Source of the DNA: Pseudomonadota bacterium
GTDB lineage: Bacteria > Pseudomonadota > Gammaproteobacteria > Burkholderiales > Burkholderiaceae_C
Direction: 5' to 3'
Length of the DNA: 64,000 nt
Assembly (NCBI GenBank): GCA_020161065.1
Contig: JAIUPH010000018.1
Coordinates: forward strand, 1-64,000
Numbering within the stretch: the first letter of the stretch is position 1; every line of letters starts with the position of its first letter. The translations under genes and the position numbers were made by a program. Below the pieces are notes generated by a model. The model saw only the letters and a list, made by a program, of their open reading frames with translations, searched no databases and was not told the origin of the DNA. This document shows, piece by piece, positions 35,766-43,727 of the stretch.

Positions 35766-36536
35766 TCAGACGGCCAGGAAGCCGCCGTCCACCGGCAGGA
35801 TCACGCCGGTGACGTATTCGGCCAGCGGCGAGCACAGGAAGACGATGGGCCCCACCAGGTCGTGCGGCTGGCCGACGCGGCCGAGCGGGATGCGGCTCAT
35901 GAAGCGCTCCAGCTTCTCCGGCGCGGCGCGGGTGGCGGCGGTCATCGGCGTGTCGATGACGCCCGGCGCCAGCGCGTTGACGCGCACGCCGAAAGGCGCC
36001 AGTTCCTGCGCCAGCGACTGCGTGTACAGCTTGATCGCGCCCTTGCTCGGCGCGTAGCCGAGGATGCCGCCCTGCCCGGCGAAGGCGGCGATCGACGCGA
36101 TGTTGACGATCTGCCCGCGCGCCGCCTTCAGCTGGCCGCTGAAGGCCTGCGTGACGTTGAAGGTGCCTTGCACGTTGACCTTCATGACGCGCTCGAAATT
36201 GGCGGCGGCGTTCGGGCTGTCGCTGCCTTCGCGGATCAGGATGCCGGCGTTGTTGACCAGCAGGTCCACCGCCCAGCCTTCGGCGGCGAGCGCCGACGCC
36301 AACGTTCGACAAGCAGCGGCGTCGGTGACGTCGAGCACCGCCTCGCGCACCGCGGCGCCGGCGGCGCGCAGCAGCGCCGCGGTCTCGGCCAGCGTGGCGG
36401 CGTTGGAGTCGGCGGCCACCACGCGCGCGCCGGCCTCGGCCAGGCCGATGGCGATGGCGCGGCCGTTGCCCTGGCCGGCGCCGGTGACGCAGGCGGTGCG
36501 GCCGGCAAGCAGGCCGGCGTGGGCGCGGCGCTCCAT
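35766..36536 (-). CDS. Short-chain dehydrogenase/reductase
   Basis: 256 aa. Rossmann start GAGQGNGRAIAIGLAEAGARVV, NNAG motif, catalytic Ser in IVNIASIAAFAG and Tyr/Lys in YAPSKGAIK. Oxidises or reduces an alcohol/ketone with NAD(P). Its ATG overlaps the FAD dehydrogenase stop (ATGA), and the two very likely act in sequence: desaturation or hydroxyl chemistry followed by dehydrogenation. Confidence 0.88.
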   Translation of the reverse strand: MERRAHAGLLAGRTACVTGAGQGNGRAIAIGLAEAGARVVAADSNAATLAETAALLRAAGAAVREAVLDVTDAAACRTLASALAAEGWAVDLLVNNAGILIREGSDSPNAAANFERVMKVNVQGTFNVTQAFSGQLKAARGQIVNIASIAAFAGQGGILGYAPSKGAIKLYTQSLAQELAPFGVRVNALAPGVIDTPMTAATRAAPEKLERFMSRIPLGRVGQPHDLVGPIVFLCSPLAEYVTGVILPVDGGFLAV

Positions 36537-38314
36537 CACGCGGCCTGCTTCAGCGTGGCGGTGGCGCCGGTCGCGGTGGCGGTCGCGGCAGTGGCAGCGG
36601 CCGACGCTTCGGCGGCCGGCACCGCGGCGGCCAGCGCCTGCCCGCAGATGTAGCCGAAGGTCAGCGCCGGGCCCAGCGTGATGCCGGCGCCGGGGTAGTT
36701 GCCGCCCATGATGCTGGCCGCGTCGTTGCCCACCGCGTAGAGGCCGGGAATGGGCCGGCGCTGGGCGTCGAGCACGCGCGTCTCGGCGTCCGTCGCCAGG
36801 CCGGCGAAGGTGCCGATGTCGCCCACCACCAGCTTGATGGCATAGAAGGGTCCGGTCTCCAGCGGCGCCACGCAGGGGTTGGGCTGCTGCTGCGGGTCGC
36901 CCTGGTAGCGGTTGTAGGCGCGGCTGCCCTTGCCGAAATCGGGGTCCTCGCCGCGGCGCGCGTGTTCGTTGAAGCGCTGCACCGTGGCCTGCAGCGCGGC
37001 GGCGTCGACGCCGATGGCCTGCGCCAGCTCGGCCACGCCGGCGCCGCGCTTGAGGTAGCCGCTGCGCAGGTGGCGGCCGATGGGCATCGGGAACGGCGCC
37101 ACGCAGCCCAGCCCGTACTGGCGCAGCGTGCGGTGGTCGCACAGCAGCCAGGCGCTGACCTCGGGCCGGCCCTGGCTCGCGGCCACCATCGCCGGCACGA
37201 AGTCGTGGTAGCTGTTGCCCTCGTTCGTGAAACGTTGGCCGCGCGCGTCCACCGCAATCACGCCGGGCTTGGCGCGGTCGATGAAGTGCGGCATCACGCC
37301 GGCGCTGCCGTCGGGACGCGTGGTCACCGAGGTCGGCACCCAGGCCGCGGCGTGCGGGATCGTCGGGTCGACGTGGCCGCCCGCGCGCTCGGCCAGGCGC
37401 AGCCCGTCGCCGGTGTTGCCGGCGGGTGACGGCGTGTAGTGCTCGCGGCCGGTGGGCGCGTGCGGGAAGAGCTGCTGGCGGCGCTGCACGTCGTGCGGGA
37501 AGCCGCCGCAGGCCAGCACCACGCCGCGGCGGGCGCGCACCTCCATGCGCTGGCCCTCGCGCTCGACCCAGGCGCCGCGCACGGCGCCATCCTCGATGAT
37601 CAGCTCGCGCACCGGCGACTCGGTCCACAGCGGGATCTTCAAGTCCTGCGCCGACTTCAGCAGCCGGCCGGCCAGCGCGTTGCCGTTGGCCAGCGTCATG
37701 CCGCGGCCGTGGCGCAGCACGTCCCAGGCGTGGCGGGCCAGCCGCTTGCTGACGAAGACGAAGGACTCCAGCGACTTGAAGGCGCGCATGAAGTGCCAGA
37801 TCTCCTTGCCCGAGCCCAGCATCATGCCGAACACGGTCAGCTCGGGCAGCGGCAGGCCCAGCTTCTTGACGAGCGGGCCCAGCTCGCGGCCGTCGAAGGG
37901 CCGGGCGATCATCGAGCGGCCGAGCGCGCCGCCCGGCGCTTCGGCGTGGTAGTCGGGGAAGGCGGGCGCCACGTCCAGGCGCAGCGCCGTCTGGCCGACG
38001 AAGAAGGCCACCGCGCGCGGGCCCTGCTCCAGAAAGGCGTCGACGCGCGCGGCGTCGAAGTGCGTGGTGGCCTCGTGCTCCAGGTAGCGGCGCGCGGCGC
38101 CGGGCACCTCGGTCACGCCCAGCTCGCGGCCGAGGTGGGTGTCCGGAATCCACAGCCAGCCGCCCGAGCGCGCCGTGGTGCCGCCCAGCCGCGGCTCCTT
38201 CTCCACCACCAGCACCGAGAGGCCGGCGGCGGCCGCGGTGATGGCCGCCGACAGCCCGGAGGCGCCGCTGCCGACGACCAGCACGTCGCAGGAATGGGAA
38301 GTCGTCGTCGTCAT
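36536..38314 (-). CDS. FAD-dependent dehydrogenase, ketosteroid-dehydrogenase/fumarate-reductase family
   Basis: 592 aa from the ATG at 38314. FAD-binding start VLVVGSGASGLSAAITAAAAG, then VVEKEPRLGGTTARSGGWLWIP, and a C-terminal GLYAVGNDAASIMGGNYPGAGITLGPALTFGYICG (partly quoted) closing the flavin pocket. The family includes 3-ketosteroid delta-1 dehydrogenases and flavocytochrome c-type reductases, enzymes adding or removing double bonds. First gene of the IclR-controlled operon; a -35/-10 pair lies 42-70 bp upstream. Confidence 0.85.
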   Translation of the reverse strand: MTTTTSHSCDVLVVGSGASGLSAAITAAAAGLSVLVVEKEPRLGGTTARSGGWLWIPDTHLGRELGVTEVPGAARRYLEHEATTHFDAARVDAFLEQGPRAVAFFVGQTALRLDVAPAFPDYHAEAPGGALGRSMIARPFDGRELGPLVKKLGLPLPELTVFGMMLGSGKEIWHFMRAFKSLESFVFVSKRLARHAWDVLRHGRGMTLANGNALAGRLLKSAQDLKIPLWTESPVRELIIEDGAVRGAWVEREGQRMEVRARRGVVLACGGFPHDVQRRQQLFPHAPTGREHYTPSPAGNTGDGLRLAERAGGHVDPTIPHAAAWVPTSVTTRPDGSAGVMPHFIDRAKPGVIAVDARGQRFTNEGNSYHDFVPAMVAASQGRPEVSAWLLCDHRTLRQYGLGCVAPFPMPIGRHLRSGYLKRGAGVAELAQAIGVDAAALQATVQRFNEHARRGEDPDFGKGSRAYNRYQGDPQQQPNPCVAPLETGPFYAIKLVVGDIGTFAGLATDAETRVLDAQRRPIPGLYAVGNDAASIMGGNYPGAGITLGPALTFGYICGQALAAAVPAAEASAAATAATATATGATATLKQAA

Positions 38315-38355
38315 GGCCGCTGCACCTTGTCGCCCGTCATCCGATGTCGGCGGGC

Positions 38356-38384
38356 AGTGTAGGCAGCCCATCGACAATCGTCAA
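38356..38384 (-). promoter_or_regulatory. Promoter of the FAD dehydrogenase operon
   Basis: On the minus strand TTGACG (38384-38379) and TACACT (38361-38356) are separated by 17 bp, a near-consensus sigma-70 promoter, with a start expected about 35 bp before the ATG at 38314. Confidence 0.7.
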
Positions 38385-38389
38385 CGCGT

Positions 38390-38417
38390 TTGATAGTCTC
38401 TAACAGTCGGGTTTAAT
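38390..38417 (+). promoter_or_regulatory. Promoter of the IclR gene
   Basis: TTGATA (38390-38395) and TTTAAT (38412-38417), 16 bp apart. Its -35 box lies 5 bp from the -35 of the divergent promoter, back to back, so a regulator bound between them would affect both. The region is clearly AT-richer than its surroundings. Confidence 0.65.
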
Positions 38418-38461
38418 CGGATGGACCCGCTAATCTCAGTGCAAACCCCGAGACCCACGCC

Positions 38462-39247
38462 ATGTCCAGCATCGCCATCGACAAACCCCGGCGCGGCATC
38501 CAGTCGGTGGAGATCGGCTGCCAGCTGCTCACCGTGCTGGGGCGCCACGTCACGCCGCTGCCGCTGCGCGAGCTGGCCAAGGCCGCCGGCATGTCCACCG
38601 GCAAGGCGCACCCGTACCTGGTGAGCTTTCTGAAGGTCGGCTTCGTCGACCAGGACGCCGCCGGCCGCTACGAGCTGGGGCCGCTGGCGCTGCAGCTCGG
38701 CATGGCCAAGCTGCGCCGGCTGGACCCGGTGAAGGAAGCCTCGCCGCTGATCGAAGGCCTGGCGGTGGAGACCGGCCAGAGCATCGCGCTGGCGGTGTGG
38801 GGCAACCTGGGCCCGACCATCGTGCGCCTGGAAGAGCCGGTGGAGGCGCTGCACGTCAACCTGCGCGTCGGCACCGTGATGGGCCTGGGCAACACCGCCA
38901 CCGGCCGGCTGTTTGCCGCCTACCTGCCGCCGCGCGTGGTGGAGAAGGCGATGGCCGACGAACTGGCCCGCCTGGGCGGCCCGCCGGCGCCGGCGCGCAA
39001 GGCGCTGGACGCGCAGCTGGCCGAGACGCGCGCGCACGGCCTGTCGCGCAGCCTGGGCCAGCCCATCCCCGGCATCGACGCCTTCAGCGCCCCGGTGTTC
39101 GACAGCGGCGACAACCTCGTGCTGAGCATCACCGCGATGGGCCCCGCCGGATCGTTCGACCGCACCTGGAAAGGCCGCATCGCGGGCCCGCTGAAGCGCT
39201 GCGCCGAAGCGGTGTCGCAGCGGCTGGGGCAGTTGGCGACGGGGTGA
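38462..39247 (+). CDS. IclR-family transcriptional regulator
   Basis: 261 aa. Winged helix at residues about 15-65 (LLTVLGRHVTPLPLRELAKAAGMSTGKAHPYL, partly quoted) and the IclR effector domain after residue 80, with LAVWGNLGPTIVRLEEP and LGNTATGRLFAAYL. Divergent from the FAD dehydrogenase / SDR / Liv operon, which it almost certainly controls. Confidence 0.92.
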   Translation: MSSIAIDKPRRGIQSVEIGCQLLTVLGRHVTPLPLRELAKAAGMSTGKAHPYLVSFLKVGFVDQDAAGRYELGPLALQLGMAKLRRLDPVKEASPLIEGLAVETGQSIALAVWGNLGPTIVRLEEPVEALHVNLRVGTVMGLGNTATGRLFAAYLPPRVVEKAMADELARLGGPPAPARKALDAQLAETRAHGLSRSLGQPIPGIDAFSAPVFDSGDNLVLSITAMGPAGSFDRTWKGRIAGPLKRCAEAVSQRLGQLATG

Positions 39248-39255
39248 GCGGCGGG

Positions 39256-39783
39256 TCAGCCGCCGTCGTTCCGAGGAAAGATCCGTTCGACGGTCTTCAT
39301 CGGCAGGAAAAGCCGCCGCGGCTGATGTTGCAGCGGCAGGAAGTCGAAGCGCCGGTAGAAGGCCTCGGCCTCATCGTCCTTGGCGTCGACCACCACGGCC
39401 AGCGCGGCGATCTGCTCCGCGCCGGCCAGGCTGCGCGACAAGGCATCCATCAGCAGCAGGGTGCCGACGCCCTGCCCTTGCAAGCTGCGGTCGACCGCCA
39501 GACGGCCGATCAGCGTCACCGGCAGCTGGGGGTAGCGCGGCAGCTTGCGCGCCAGCGCCTGAGGCAAGTCGTCGATGTGGACCGTGAAGGACGACAAGGT
39601 GAAGTAGCCCAGCACCCGTCGGCCCGGCGGGGCGACCAGCACGAAGGGCGCCGCCACGCGACGCTCGGCATCCTGGCGCGCCTGCTGCCGCAAGTAACGG
39701 TCGAGTGCCTCGCTGCCGCAGGCGAAGGCCGAACGATCGTGAGACCCGGCCAGCGCCTCGATGCGGCGCGGCGTGGCCGTCAC
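39256..39783 (-). CDS. TacT-type GNAT acetyltransferase toxin
   Basis: 175 aa from a GTG at 39783 that overlaps the antitoxin stop (GTGA). The acetyl-CoA motif is IGRLAVDRSLQGQGVGTLLL; the surrounding FACGSEALDRYLRQQARQDAERR and GYFTLSS are typical of TacT-like toxins that acetylate aminoacyl-tRNA and stop translation. Its position behind a DUF1778 antitoxin makes the assignment firm. Confidence 0.88.
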   Translation of the reverse strand: MTATPRRIEALAGSHDRSAFACGSEALDRYLRQQARQDAERRVAAPFVLVAPPGRRVLGYFTLSSFTVHIDDLPQALARKLPRYPQLPVTLIGRLAVDRSLQGQGVGTLLLMDALSRSLAGAEQIAALAVVVDAKDDEAEAFYRRFDFLPLQHQPRRLFLPMKTVERIFPRNDGG

Positions 39784-40082
39784 GGCCGCCCGACCGCGGC
39801 TTTGTAGGTCTTGGCCGCCCGGCGCAGGCGCGCGCTGGGCGCCGGCGGCTCCAGCAGCGCCTGCACGAAGGCAGCCTGCTCGGCGCGGCTGAGCACGATC
39901 TGCTCCTGGGCCTGGATGAGCTTGGTGGCCGCCTCCCAGGCACTGGCGACGACGAACTCGGAGACCGTGCGGCCCGAGAGCTGGGCTGCGCGCTGAAACA
40001 GCGCCTTCTGCGCCGCGGAGACGCGCGCCTCCAGCCGCGAGCCGCGCTTGGTCTCGGCTGTCTTGGTGGGCGCATCTTGCAT
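39780..40082 (-). CDS. DUF1778 (TacA-type) antitoxin
   Basis: 100 aa from the ATG at 40082; upstream residues are arginine-rich noise. Ribbon-helix-helix start RGSRLEARVSAAQKALFQRAA, then LSGRTVSEFVVASAWEAA, and a toxin-binding tail (FVQALLEPPAPSARLRRA). Represses its own operon together with the GNAT toxin. Confidence 0.9.
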   Translation of the reverse strand: MQDAPTKTAETKRGSRLEARVSAAQKALFQRAAQLSGRTVSEFVVASAWEAATKLIQAQEQIVLSRAEQAAFVQALLEPPAPSARLRRAAKTYKAAVGRP

Positions 40083-40138
40083 GGTCGACCTCCGGCGCCG
40101 GGCTCGCCGGCACAATGTCCGTCAATTGTACGGACAGC

Positions 40139-40981
40139 TCAGTCGACGAAGAAATCCGGCACGAAATCTTTGTTGCCCGGTGTCACCGCATAACGGTCCA
40201 GGTCCTGCACGCCGTGGCTGCGCAGCAGCTCGTCGTCGATGAAGAACCGGCCGGTGACGGCGCGGGCATCGCTGGTCAGGATCCACCAGGCGGCGTCGGC
40301 CAGGATCTCGGGCTTGCGGCAGCGCTCGAGGTCGACGCCGGGAATCATCTGCAGCGCCGCGGTGGCGATGGCCGTGCGCGGCCACAGGCTGTTGACGGCG
40401 ATGCCGTGCGGCCGCAACTCGCCGGCGTGGCCGAGCGTGCATTCGCTCATGCCGTACTTGGCCATGGTGTACGCCACGTGGCCCTTGAACCAGTGCTCGC
40501 GCATCGACAGCGGCGGGCTCATGTTCAGCACGTGCGGGTTGCGGCCGGCCTGCGCGCTCTTGATCAGCTCGGGCAGACAGGCCTGGGTGCAGCAATAGGT
40601 GCCGCGCACGTTGACGCCGAACATCAGGTCGAAGCGCTTCATCGGCGTGGCCGGCGTCGGCGTCAGGCTGATCGCGCTGGCGTTGTTGACGAGGATGTCG
40701 ATGCCGCCGAAGCGCTGCACCGCGGCCTGCACGGCGGCGGCCACGGCGGCCTCGTCGCGGATGTCGGTGGGCACCGGCAGCGCCTGGCCGCCGGCGGCCA
40801 CCACCGCTTCGGCCGCGCTGTACAGCGTGCCGGGCAGCTTGGGGTTGGGCTCGGTGGTCTTGGCCAGCAGCACGAGGTTGGCGCCATCGGCCGCGGCGCG
40901 CGTGGCGATGGCCAGGCCGATGCCGCGGCTGGCGCCGGTGATCACGAGGGTCTTGCCCTGCAGGCTGCGGTTTTCGCTCAT
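40139..40981 (-). CDS. SDR-family NAD(P)-dependent oxidoreductase, HSDL2-like
   Basis: 280 aa. Cofactor motif TGASRGIGLAIA, then the insert AKTTEPNPKLPGTLYSAAEAV that marks the HSDL2-type SDRs, NNAS, and active-site YTMAKYGM. Relatives work on fatty-acid or hydroxyacyl substrates. It is the last gene of the beta-oxidation operon and its ATG overlaps the SGNH hydrolase stop. Confidence 0.87.
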   Translation of the reverse strand: MSENRSLQGKTLVITGASRGIGLAIATRAAADGANLVLLAKTTEPNPKLPGTLYSAAEAVVAAGGQALPVPTDIRDEAAVAAAVQAAVQRFGGIDILVNNASAISLTPTPATPMKRFDLMFGVNVRGTYCCTQACLPELIKSAQAGRNPHVLNMSPPLSMREHWFKGHVAYTMAKYGMSECTLGHAGELRPHGIAVNSLWPRTAIATAALQMIPGVDLERCRKPEILADAAWWILTSDARAVTGRFFIDDELLRSHGVQDLDRYAVTPGNKDFVPDFFVD

Positions 40982-41724
40982 GGTCGCGTCTCCGGGCTCG
41001 GTGAGGGGTCGCTGCGCCAGTCCAGCGCCGCGAGGTGCCGGGCGATCGCCTCGGCGCAGGCGCGGTAGACCGGCTCGCCGGGGTGGAAGCCGTCGTCGGC
41101 CATCGCCGAGGGCTGCAGCGGCAGTTCGATGTCGACGCACGACACGTCGGCGCGGCTGGCGGCCCAGTCGCGCAGCGCCTGGTTGTGGCGCCGCGCGTCG
41201 GCGCCGGCCACCCAGCGCAGCGGCTGCGGCAGCCCCGGAAAGCGGTGCACCGGCGGCAGCGGCGTGAAGGCCACGTGCTGCACGCCGGCGGCGTTGCGCA
41301 GCCAGTTGGCCAGCGCCTCGCGCGCCGCCAGCGCGCGCCGCGACGGCACCTGGCCGGTGACGTCGTTGACGCCGGTGACCACCACCGCCAGGTCGGCCAA
41401 CGGCGGCTGCGGCTGGCGCTGCAGCAGTTCCAGCGTCTGCGCGGTGTCCAGGCCGGTCTGCGCGAGTAACGACCAATGCACGCGCACGCGCCGCCTTTGC
41501 GCCAGCCGCGCGGCGAGCGGCGCCGCCAGCGCCTGCTGCTGCAAGGCCACGCCGACGCCGGCGGCCGACGAATCGCCCGCCACCAGCAGCCGCAGCCCCG
41601 GCCCGCGGCCGACCTGGCCGCTGCGCGGGCCGGCGGCCTCGGGCAGCCGCGGCAGCCGGGCGCGCGTGAGCATGCCTTGCGCCACCAGCAGCGGCGACAG
41701 CGCGAGCTTGACGGTGAGCGACAT
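40978..41724 (-). CDS. SGNH/GDSL-type esterase
   Basis: 248 aa. Block I LLVAGDSSAAGVG contains the Ser nucleophile, block III VVVTGVNDVTG the Asn, and DDGFHPGE the catalytic Asp-His pair. An N-terminal hydrophobic stretch suggests membrane anchoring. Likely releases fatty acids from esters and so feeds the adjacent beta-oxidation enzymes. Overlaps the SDR gene start by ATGA. Confidence 0.82.
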   Translation of the reverse strand: MSLTVKLALSPLLVAQGMLTRARLPRLPEAAGPRSGQVGRGPGLRLLVAGDSSAAGVGVALQQQALAAPLAARLAQRRRVRVHWSLLAQTGLDTAQTLELLQRQPQPPLADLAVVVTGVNDVTGQVPSRRALAAREALANWLRNAAGVQHVAFTPLPPVHRFPGLPQPLRWVAGADARRHNQALRDWAASRADVSCVDIELPLQPSAMADDGFHPGEPVYRACAEAIARHLAALDWRSDPSPSPETRP

Positions 41725-41737
41725 CGCCGTTGCCGCT

Positions 41738-42514
41738 TCAGAACTGGCTGAAGTCGGGCTTGCGCTTCTGGAAGAAGGCCTGGAAGGCCTCCATCGCCTC
41801 GGGGCTGCGCAGCCGCTGGGCGAACAACTCGCCCTCGGTCTTGATGGTCGCCAGGATGGCCTCGCGCTGCGGGCCGCGCAGCAGCTTCTTGGCGCCTTGC
41901 ACGGCGCCCGGCGGCAGCGCGTTGAAGCGCTCGGCCACGCGGCGCGCGTGGTTCACCACCTCGGTGGCCGGCAGCACGGCGTTGGCGATGCCGGCGTCCA
42001 CCGCCTGCTCGGGCGTGAAAGGCTCACCCAGCAGCAGCTTCTCGGCCGCCTTGGCCTGGCCCAGCAACGGCGGCAGCAGCAGGCTGGACGCGAACTCGGG
42101 CACCAACCCCAGCGAGACGAAAGGCATCGCCAGCCGCGCCTCGTCGGAGACGTAGACGAAGTCGCAGTGCAGCAGCATCGTCGTACCGATGCCGATGGCC
42201 GCGCCGGTGACCGCGGCCACCACCGGCTTGTCGCAGGCCAGCAGCGCGCGCATGAAGCGGAACACCGGCGACTCGGCGCCGTTGCTGCCGCCCTGGCCGG
42301 GCGGGCGCTGCATGAAGTCCTCGATGTCGTTGCCCGAGGTGAAGATGCCCGGCTGGCCGGTGATCAGCACCGCGCGCACCGCCTTGTCGGCGGCCGCCGC
42401 TTCCAGCGCCTCGGCCATCGCCTGGTACATCGCGACGGTGAGCGCGTTCTTCTTCTCTGGCCGCGCGATCTCGATCGTCGCGACGCCGTTGAGCGTGGCG
42501 GTCCTGATGCTCAT
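41738..42514 (-). CDS. Enoyl-CoA hydratase/isomerase
   Basis: 258 aa crotonase fold. Residues 50-68 hold LITGQPGIFTSGNDIEDF (oxyanion hole), and VVAAVTGAAIGIGTTMLLHCDFVYVSDEA follows (partly quoted). The usual Glu pair is replaced by SLGLVPEFASS, with Glu in the second position, as in 3,2-enoyl-CoA isomerase-like members. Its ATG overlaps the thiolase stop. Confidence 0.9.
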   Translation of the reverse strand: MSIRTATLNGVATIEIARPEKKNALTVAMYQAMAEALEAAAADKAVRAVLITGQPGIFTSGNDIEDFMQRPPGQGGSNGAESPVFRFMRALLACDKPVVAAVTGAAIGIGTTMLLHCDFVYVSDEARLAMPFVSLGLVPEFASSLLLPPLLGQAKAAEKLLLGEPFTPEQAVDAGIANAVLPATEVVNHARRVAERFNALPPGAVQGAKKLLRGPQREAILATIKTEGELFAQRLRSPEAMEAFQAFFQKRKPDFSQF

Positions 42515-43710
42515 ACGCGTTCCAGGATGCCCGCGGCGCCCTGCCCCATGCCCACGCACATGGTGACCATGCCGTACTTCAGCTTGTGGCGCTGCAGCGC
42601 GTGCACGACGGTGGCCGAGCGGATGGCGCCGGTGGCCCCCAACGGATGACCCAAGGCGATGGCGCCGCCCATCGGGTTGACCTTGGCGGGGTCGAGCTTG
42701 CAGGTCTCGATGACGGCCAGGCTTTGCGCGGCGAAGGCCTCGTTCAGCTCGATCCAGCCGATGTCGTCGAGCGTCAGGCCGGCGGCTTTCAGCGCCACGG
42801 GGATGGCCTCGATCGGGCCGATGCCCATGATGTCGGGCGGCACGCCGCGCGCGGCAAAGCTGACGAAGCGCGCCAGCGGCTTCAAGTTGAAGGTCTTCAG
42901 CGCCTGCTCGCTGCAGACGATCAGCGCGCCGGCGCCGTCGCTGGTCTGGCTGCTGTTGCCGGCCGTCACGCTGCCCTTGGCGGCGAACACCGGCTTGAGC
43001 TTGGCCAGGCCTTCGAGCGAGGTGTCGGGCCGCGGGCCTTCGTCGATGTTGACGGTGCGCGCCGAGATGTCGACACCGCCGGTGGCCAGATTGGGCACGC
43101 GCGAGACCACCTGCACCGGCGTCATCTCGTCGGTGAAGGCGCCGGCCTGGATGGCGGCGAGCGCGCGCTGGTGCGACTGCAGCGCAAAGGCGTCCTGCGC
43201 CTCGCGGCTGACCTTCCACTGCTGCGCCACCTTCTCGGCCGTCAGGCCCATGCCGTAGGCGATGCCGACGTTGCCGTCCTTGGCGAAGATCTCGGGGTTG
43301 AACGAGGGCTTGTTGCCGCCCATCGGCACCAGGCTCATGCTCTCGGTGCCGCCGGCGATCATCACGTCGGCCTCGCCGACGCGGATGCGGTCGGCCGCCA
43401 TCTGCAGCGCCGTCAGCCCGCTGGCGCAGAAGCGGTTGACGGTGACGCCGCCCACCGTGTCGGGCAGCCCGGCCAGCAGCATGGCCACGCGCGCCACGTT
43501 CATGCCCTGCTCGGCCTCGGGGAAGCTGCAGCCGACCACCGCGTCTTCGATCGCCTTGGGGTCGAGCGTGGGCACCTGCGACAGCGCGTGCCTGACCGCC
43601 GTCACCAGCAGGTCGTCGGGCCGCGTGTTCTTGAAGTAGCCGCGCCCCGAGCGGCCGATGGGCGTGCGCGTGGCGGCAACGATGTAGGCGTCTTGAACTT
43701 GCTTGCTCAT
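42511..43710 (-). CDS. Acetyl-CoA acyltransferase (3-ketoacyl-CoA thiolase)
   Basis: 399 aa. Acyl-enzyme Cys95 in VNRFCASGLTALQ, His in MGGAIALGHPLGATGA and second Cys in MVTMCVGMGQGAAGI. Catalyses the last, thiolytic step of beta-oxidation. Lies 17 bp after the multifunctional enzyme gene. Confidence 0.95.
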   Translation of the reverse strand: MSKQVQDAYIVAATRTPIGRSGRGYFKNTRPDDLLVTAVRHALSQVPTLDPKAIEDAVVGCSFPEAEQGMNVARVAMLLAGLPDTVGGVTVNRFCASGLTALQMAADRIRVGEADVMIAGGTESMSLVPMGGNKPSFNPEIFAKDGNVGIAYGMGLTAEKVAQQWKVSREAQDAFALQSHQRALAAIQAGAFTDEMTPVQVVSRVPNLATGGVDISARTVNIDEGPRPDTSLEGLAKLKPVFAAKGSVTAGNSSQTSDGAGALIVCSEQALKTFNLKPLARFVSFAARGVPPDIMGIGPIEAIPVALKAAGLTLDDIGWIELNEAFAAQSLAVIETCKLDPAKVNPMGGAIALGHPLGATGAIRSATVVHALQRHKLKYGMVTMCVGMGQGAAGILERV

Positions 43711-43727
43711 GGTCGTCGTCCTCGCGT

